Source: Hyphomicrobium_A sp963759735
Lineage (GTDB): Bacteria; Pseudomonadota; Alphaproteobacteria; Rhizobiales; Hyphomicrobiaceae
NCBI GenBank assembly: GCA_963759735.1
Contig: CAVXAF010000001.1
Coordinates: 434,001-498,000 of the forward strand
Length of the DNA: 64,000 bases
Direction: 5' to 3'
Below, one piece after another: positions 59,880 to 64,000 of this stretch; position 1 is the stretch's first letter; each line of letters starts with the position of its first letter. The position numbers and the translations under genes are program-made. Under the pieces are notes generated by a model. That model saw nothing but the letters and a program-made list of their open reading frames with translations, was not told the origin of the DNA and ran no database searches.

Positions 59880-61831
59880 ATGCTGAAAAATAAGGTCATT
59901 ACGGCCGAGCAGGCCGTTGCTCTCGTCAATGACGGCGATGTCGTTTGCACCACGGGCTTTGTGCAGAGTTGCGTACCCGAAATGCTGCACGCGGCGCTCG
60001 AAAAGCGCTTTGTCGACACCCAAGAGCCCAAAGGGCTAACGCTCATCATGTGCGCCGGTGCCGGCGACAGCAAAGGGCTTGGCACCGGCCGCCTGCATCA
60101 TGAGGGCCTGCTCGCGCGCGTCATCGCCGCCAATTTCGGGCGCATGCCGAAGGTCGCGCAGGCGGCGCAGAATAATAAGATCCAGGGCTACAACCTGCCG
60201 CAAGGCATCATCTCGAAGCTCTATCGCTCGTGCGCCTCCGGCGAGCAGGGTGTCATCTCAAAGGTCGGCCTGCACACCTACGTCGATCCGCGTCTCGGCG
60301 GCGGCAAGGTGAACGCGGTGACACAGGATGACCTCGTCAAGCTGCTCCAGATCGACGGCGAGGAGTGGCTGTTCTACAAGGCGACGCCGATCAACGTGGC
60401 GCTGATCCGCGCGACCAGCGCCGACCCGGCCGGCAATCTCAGCATGGAGAAGGAAGCGCTGACGCTGGACTGCCTCGCGCAGGCGATGGCGGCGCACAAC
60501 AACGGCGGTATCGTCATCGCGCAGGTCGAGCGTATTGTCGCCGAAGGTTCGCTGAAGCCCAAGGACGTCCGCGTGCCGGGCATCCTCGTCGATTGCGTGG
60601 TCGTCGCCGATCCGCCGGAGATGCACCGCATGAACTACGGCGTGCACTACAATCCGGCGCTGTCGGGCGCCATTCGCGTTCCCGTCGATCACCTGCCGCG
60701 CATGGAACTCGACGAGCGCAAGATCATCGCCCGCCGTGCCGCGTTCGAATTGCCGCTGAACGGCGCCATCAATCTCGGCGTCGGCGCGCCCGGACGGCGT
60801 TGCTTCCGTCGCCTCCGAGGAGCAGGTGACGCCGTTCCTCACCATGACGACGGAAGCCGGCGCCATCGGCGGCGTGCTGGCTGGCGGATCGAACTTCGGA
60901 TCTTCGGCCAACGCAGATTCCGTCATCGATCAGAACCAGATGTTCGATTTCTACCACGGCGGCGGTCTCGACCTCACCTGCCTCGGCATTGCGGAGGTCG
61001 ATGAGCAGGGCAACGTCAACACCAGCAAATTCGGCGGCAAGCTGAACGGCTGCGGCGGCTTCATCGACATCTCGCAGAATTCGCGCGCCGTCGTCTTCGC
61101 CGGCACCTTCACCGCCGGCGGCCTGAAGATCGCGATCGAGGATGGCAAGCTCCGCATCGTCAAGGAAGGGCGCGCCCGGAAGTTCGTGCAAGGCGGTGGA
61201 GCAGATCACCTTCAGCGGCAAATACGCAGCGTCGAAATCGCAGCCGGTCATCTACGTGACCGAGCGCTGCGTGTTCCAGCTCACCCCCGGCGGCCTGGAG
61301 CTGATCGAGGTCGCGCCCGGCATCGACATCGAGCGCGACATCCTCGCCCACATGGACTTTCGCCCGGCCGTCAACAAGCCGGTGCCGATGGACCCGCGCA
61401 TCTTCCGCGACGAGCCCATGGAGCTGATGGAGGAGCTGACCAACCTCAATCTCTGCGATCGCGTCTCATATCATTCGTATCGCAACATCCTCTTTCTCAA
61501 CCTTGAGGGATGGAGCGTGCGCAAGAAAGGCGACATCGCGGATCTGCAGAAGGTCCTCGTTGAGGCCTGCGTCAAGGCCGGACGACGCGTCAATGCCGTG
61601 GTCAACCACGACGGCTGCCGCATCGCCGAGGATCTCTACGACGACTACGCCGACATGATCCAGTACATGATGAAGCACTACTACAAGACCACGGCGCGCT
61701 ATTCGACGAGCGCGTTCATGCGCCTCAAGATGCAGGAAGCGCTCTCCAAGCGCGGGCTTCAGCCGCATATCTTCGAGAGTGCCGATGAGGCGCATGCGGT
61801 GGTCGATGCCGCGCGCACGGCGGCGGAATAG
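59880..61831 (+). pseudogene. acyl-CoA:carboxylate CoA-transferase (propionate/acetate CoA-transferase family), two frameshifts
   Basis: Three consecutive frames make one ~650-residue protein, the length of fused alpha-beta family I CoA-transferases such as YdiF/Pct. The alpha part begins KNKVITAEQAVALVNDGDVV; the active-site region reads GVASVASEEQVTPFL after restoring frame, with GGLDLTCLGIAEVDEQGNVN, and the C-terminal part is VIYVTERCVFQLTPGGLELI onward. One extra G near 60791 (CCCGGACGG for CCCGACGG) and one near 61191 (CAAGGCGG for CAAGCGG) cause the shifts; both lengthen G runs. Probably intact in the organism. Confidence 0.85.
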
Positions 61832-62111
61832 CTGCCAGCGCGATGCGTAGGTGCCCGATCTCTAGGCAGTTGCTCGCCAATGACGGATGACGCTGTCCGC
61901 ACTTCGCGATCGCAAGTTCGTTTGTCAGCCAATCGATCGAAATTCTTCGGCGGCATAAACCTTCTGCCCCGCAACGCGTTCTAACGCATCGCGGCCGCGC
62001 ATCCATTTCCAATTATGCCGTCATTTTCAGCAACGTGCGCCAAACTTGGTGGCGCCGCACCGCGCCGAACTTGATAGCATGCGGCCGCATCAAACCCGCG
62101 AAGGAGCATTC

Positions 62112-62949
62112 ATGGAGATCAGGGTCGGCTGCAAACTGCGCTACGAGGCGCCCGTGCCAACAGCCTTCATTTTTCAAATCGAAGCTGCAAAGGCCGACAG
62201 CCAAACCGTTGTGCAGGAGAGCTTGCTGTTGCCCGCAGGGGCGACGTCCGATTTGTATGTCGATCCCGTGACGATGACGCGCAAGGTCCGTACTTTCCTC
62301 GGCCCGGGGCCGGTAGAGGTCGACTACGAGGCCACCGTGAATGTCGATGCCGCTGGTTTCGATCCAGTTCAGGTTTCGGAATTCGATTTCGCGCAACTGC
62401 CGCTCGAATATGTCGAGTATCTGGCCGCCAGCCGCTATTGCCCCTCGGACGTGTTTCACCAAGTTGGCCTTCGAAACATTCGGCAACTTGCCACGTGGGC
62501 ATACACGCGTGACGGCGATCTGCGACTGGATTTACAAGACGATCACGTACACCAGCGGTAGCACCGGACCCAGTTCGACATCGGCCGACGTGTTTGCATC
62601 CAAGAAGGGCGTGTGCCGCGACTTCGCCCACCTCGGCATTTCGCTGTGCCGCGCCCTCGGCATCCCTGCGCGCTATGCCAGCGTCTATGCCGACGCCCTG
62701 AGCCCGCAGGATTTCCATGCCGTCTTCCAGGCCTATCTCAACGGCCCTAAGGGCGGCGAGTGGTTTTCCTTCGATGCTTCGCGCATGAGCTCCGTCGACG
62801 CGCTGGTGCGAATTGCAGCAGGCCGCGACGCCGCCGACGTGGCATTTGCTTGGCCACAGGGGCCGGTGTCGTTCCAGCCGCCCGAGGTTTGGGCACACGC
62901 GCCGGGGCGATCCGACAGCATGCGCACACCGCTCGCCGTCAGCACCTAG
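62112..62949 (+). pseudogene. transglutaminase-like protein, one frameshift
   Basis: N-terminal beta domain MEIRVGCKLRYEAPVPTAFI in the first frame, then LAFETFGNLPRGHTRVTAIC and the transglutaminase core (Cys in KKGVCRDFAHLGISLCRALG, His in SPQDFHAVFQAY, Asp in EWFSFDASR) in the next. Deleting one G near 62464 restores a 278-residue protein with a full catalytic triad. It is related to the protein at 54069-54896 and lies eight bases before another family member. Confidence 0.82.
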
Positions 62950-62957
62950 AGGTTTTA

Positions 62958-63849
62958 ATGCGCAGACACCTCATCGTGCGGCATACGACGGATTACCAAT
63001 ATTCCGAGCCGGTGACGTTCGGCCGCCATCGGATGATGTTTCGACCGCGCGACAGCCACACCCTGCGCCTGTTGAGTACGAGCCTCACCATCACCCCCAA
63101 GCCCGTGCACATCAGGTGGATGTACGATGTATTCGGCAATTCCGTATCGTATGCGGAATTTGGCGACCAGCGCGCGACGCGCGCTTCGCCTGGTGAGCGA
63201 GATCAGCATCCTGCATTACGAGGTGGAACAGCCGACGGCATTGCTCATGCCGTCGGCAGAGACGTATCCGTTTTCCTACCTCGCTGACGAGGCGCCGGAC
63301 GTCGGGCCTCTGATGATCCTCAACCGGCCCGACCCGGACGGCCGCCTCGCCGCCTGGGCGAAGGACATCGCCGACAAGAGTGGTGGGCGCACCCTCGCCG
63401 TCCTCTCGGACATGATGGATGCCATCCGGCGCGACTTTAAGTATCTGCGGCGGCCCAAGGCGGGGACACAGGATCCGGTGCTGACGCTGGAACTCGGGAC
63501 CGGCAGCTGTCGCGACTTTGCCTTGCTGATGATAGAGGCGCTGCGAACTCTCGGCTTCGCGGCCCGCTTTGTCAGCGGCTACATCTATAGCCCCGGCCGC
63601 TCCCTGCATCAGGGCGGCGGCGCCACCCACGCATGGGTGCAGGTCTATCTGCCGGGATGCGGCTGGCTCGAGATCGACCCGACCAACGGCATTTTCGGCA
63701 ACCGCGACTTGATCCGCATCGCCGTAGCGCGCGACCATAAACAGGCGGCGCCTTTGTCGGGGAGCTTCTCCGGTCCGCGCGGCGCCTATCTCGGCATGTC
63801 GATATCGGTGTCGGTCGTTGAGCAGGCATCCGGCGCATCGGCCGCCTAG
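62958..63849 (+). pseudogene. transglutaminase-like protein with a bacterial transglutaminase N-terminal domain, one frameshift
   Basis: From the ATG at 62958 the N-terminal domain reads HTTDYQYSEPVTFGRHRMMF and WMYDVFGNSVSYAEFGDQRA. After a one-base insertion near 63180 the frame continues LRLVSEISILHYEVEQPTAL to the core: Cys in GTGSCRDFALLMIEALRTLG, His in GGATHAWVQVYLPGCGW, Asp in LEIDPTNG. Restored length is about 296 residues. These proteins resemble cysteine peptidases and are often clustered. It probably forms an operon with the gene before it. Confidence 0.84.
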
Positions 63850-64000
63850 ATGGCGTGGTCTCCGTCGCGCTGCGCATCCGCCGCCGCTTGTTCCAGCAAT
63901 TCGGGAAACTCGCAGGTGCCCATATCGCCCTGCGTGTAGTGCCCCCGACAAGGCAAATCGACGACCTCCCCACCCAGCGCGGCACGATAGATGGCGAGGC
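63846..64000 (-). CDS. C-terminal end of an unidentified protein (truncated by the window edge)
   Basis: The last ~50 codons of a minus-strand gene whose start lies beyond the window: LAIYRAALGGEVVDLPCRGH, then YTQGDMGTCEFPELLEQA and a polar tail. The GHYTxGDMGTxEFPEL pattern suggests the end of a small alpha/beta-hydrolase-type enzyme, but this is uncertain. It overlaps the convergent transglutaminase-like gene by four bases. Confidence 0.45.
   Translation of the reverse strand, partial: LAIYRAALGGEVVDLPCRGHYTQGDMGTCEFPELLEQAAADAQRDGDHAI

Overview
The window is high-GC DNA from an alphaproteobacterium, most likely one of the Hyphomicrobiales. Three things point there: a complete NepR/EcfG/PhyR general-stress system with HWE-type histidine kinases, a FixK/FNR-controlled cbb3 oxidase operon, and CIRCE-controlled groESL. 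I see no rRNA, tRNA, insertion sequence, phage gene or CRISPR array.

Layout. 0-11 kb holds housekeeping and envelope genes: a truncated metallo-hydrolase, a DUF1499 protein, an SDR, pdxH, fabI, a histidine phosphatase, aroC, a DUF892 stress protein and rimO, then small exported proteins. 11.4-14.2 kb is an hsp20-lon pair broken by about fifteen single-base indels, almost all insertions. 14.4-29 kb is a general-stress-response island: nepR-ecfG, phyR, two HWE kinases, a hybrid kinase, response regulators, two Crp/Fnr regulators, a PRC-barrel protein, a second DUF892 protein, a small NepR-like protein and a DUF1328 protein. Strong GGAAC-N16/17-CGTT (EcfG-type) promoters precede seven of its genes or operons, counting the DUF892 gene at 8 kb, and weaker ones precede three more.

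29.6-42 kb is a microaerobic block: ccoNOQP-ccoGHIS, an isolated PqqC-like gene, a FixK-like regulator, a hemerythrin-like protein, a TauE/SafE-like membrane protein and hemN. TTGAT-N4-ATCAA boxes stand upstream of ccoN, the pqqC-like gene and hemN. A porin and a Bfd-like ferredoxin follow.

44.3-49.3 kb is the most unusual part: a compact five-gene operon encoding a TauD-family oxygenase resembling the isonitrile-forming enzymes ScoE/Rv0097, an FcoT-type thioesterase resembling ScoD/Rv0098, a carboxyl-methyltransferase-like enzyme, an HxxxDG acyltransferase and a cytochrome P450. No NRPS, acyl-ACP ligase or carrier protein lies beside it. It may make a small isonitrile (or N-carboxymethyl) fatty-acid derivative; that product is inference.

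49.4-64 kb holds a persulfide-dioxygenase-like hydrolase, tex, a receiver-domain protein, three transglutaminase-like proteins (two of them adjacent), rsgA, groESL, a CsbD-like protein, a fatty acid desaturase and a CoA-transferase.

Caution on the sequence: at least eight further genes outside hsp20-lon also carry single-base insertions, mostly by lengthening a homopolymer, while the protein code on both sides stays intact. This looks more like residual assembly error than gene decay, and the affected genes should not be assumed dead.
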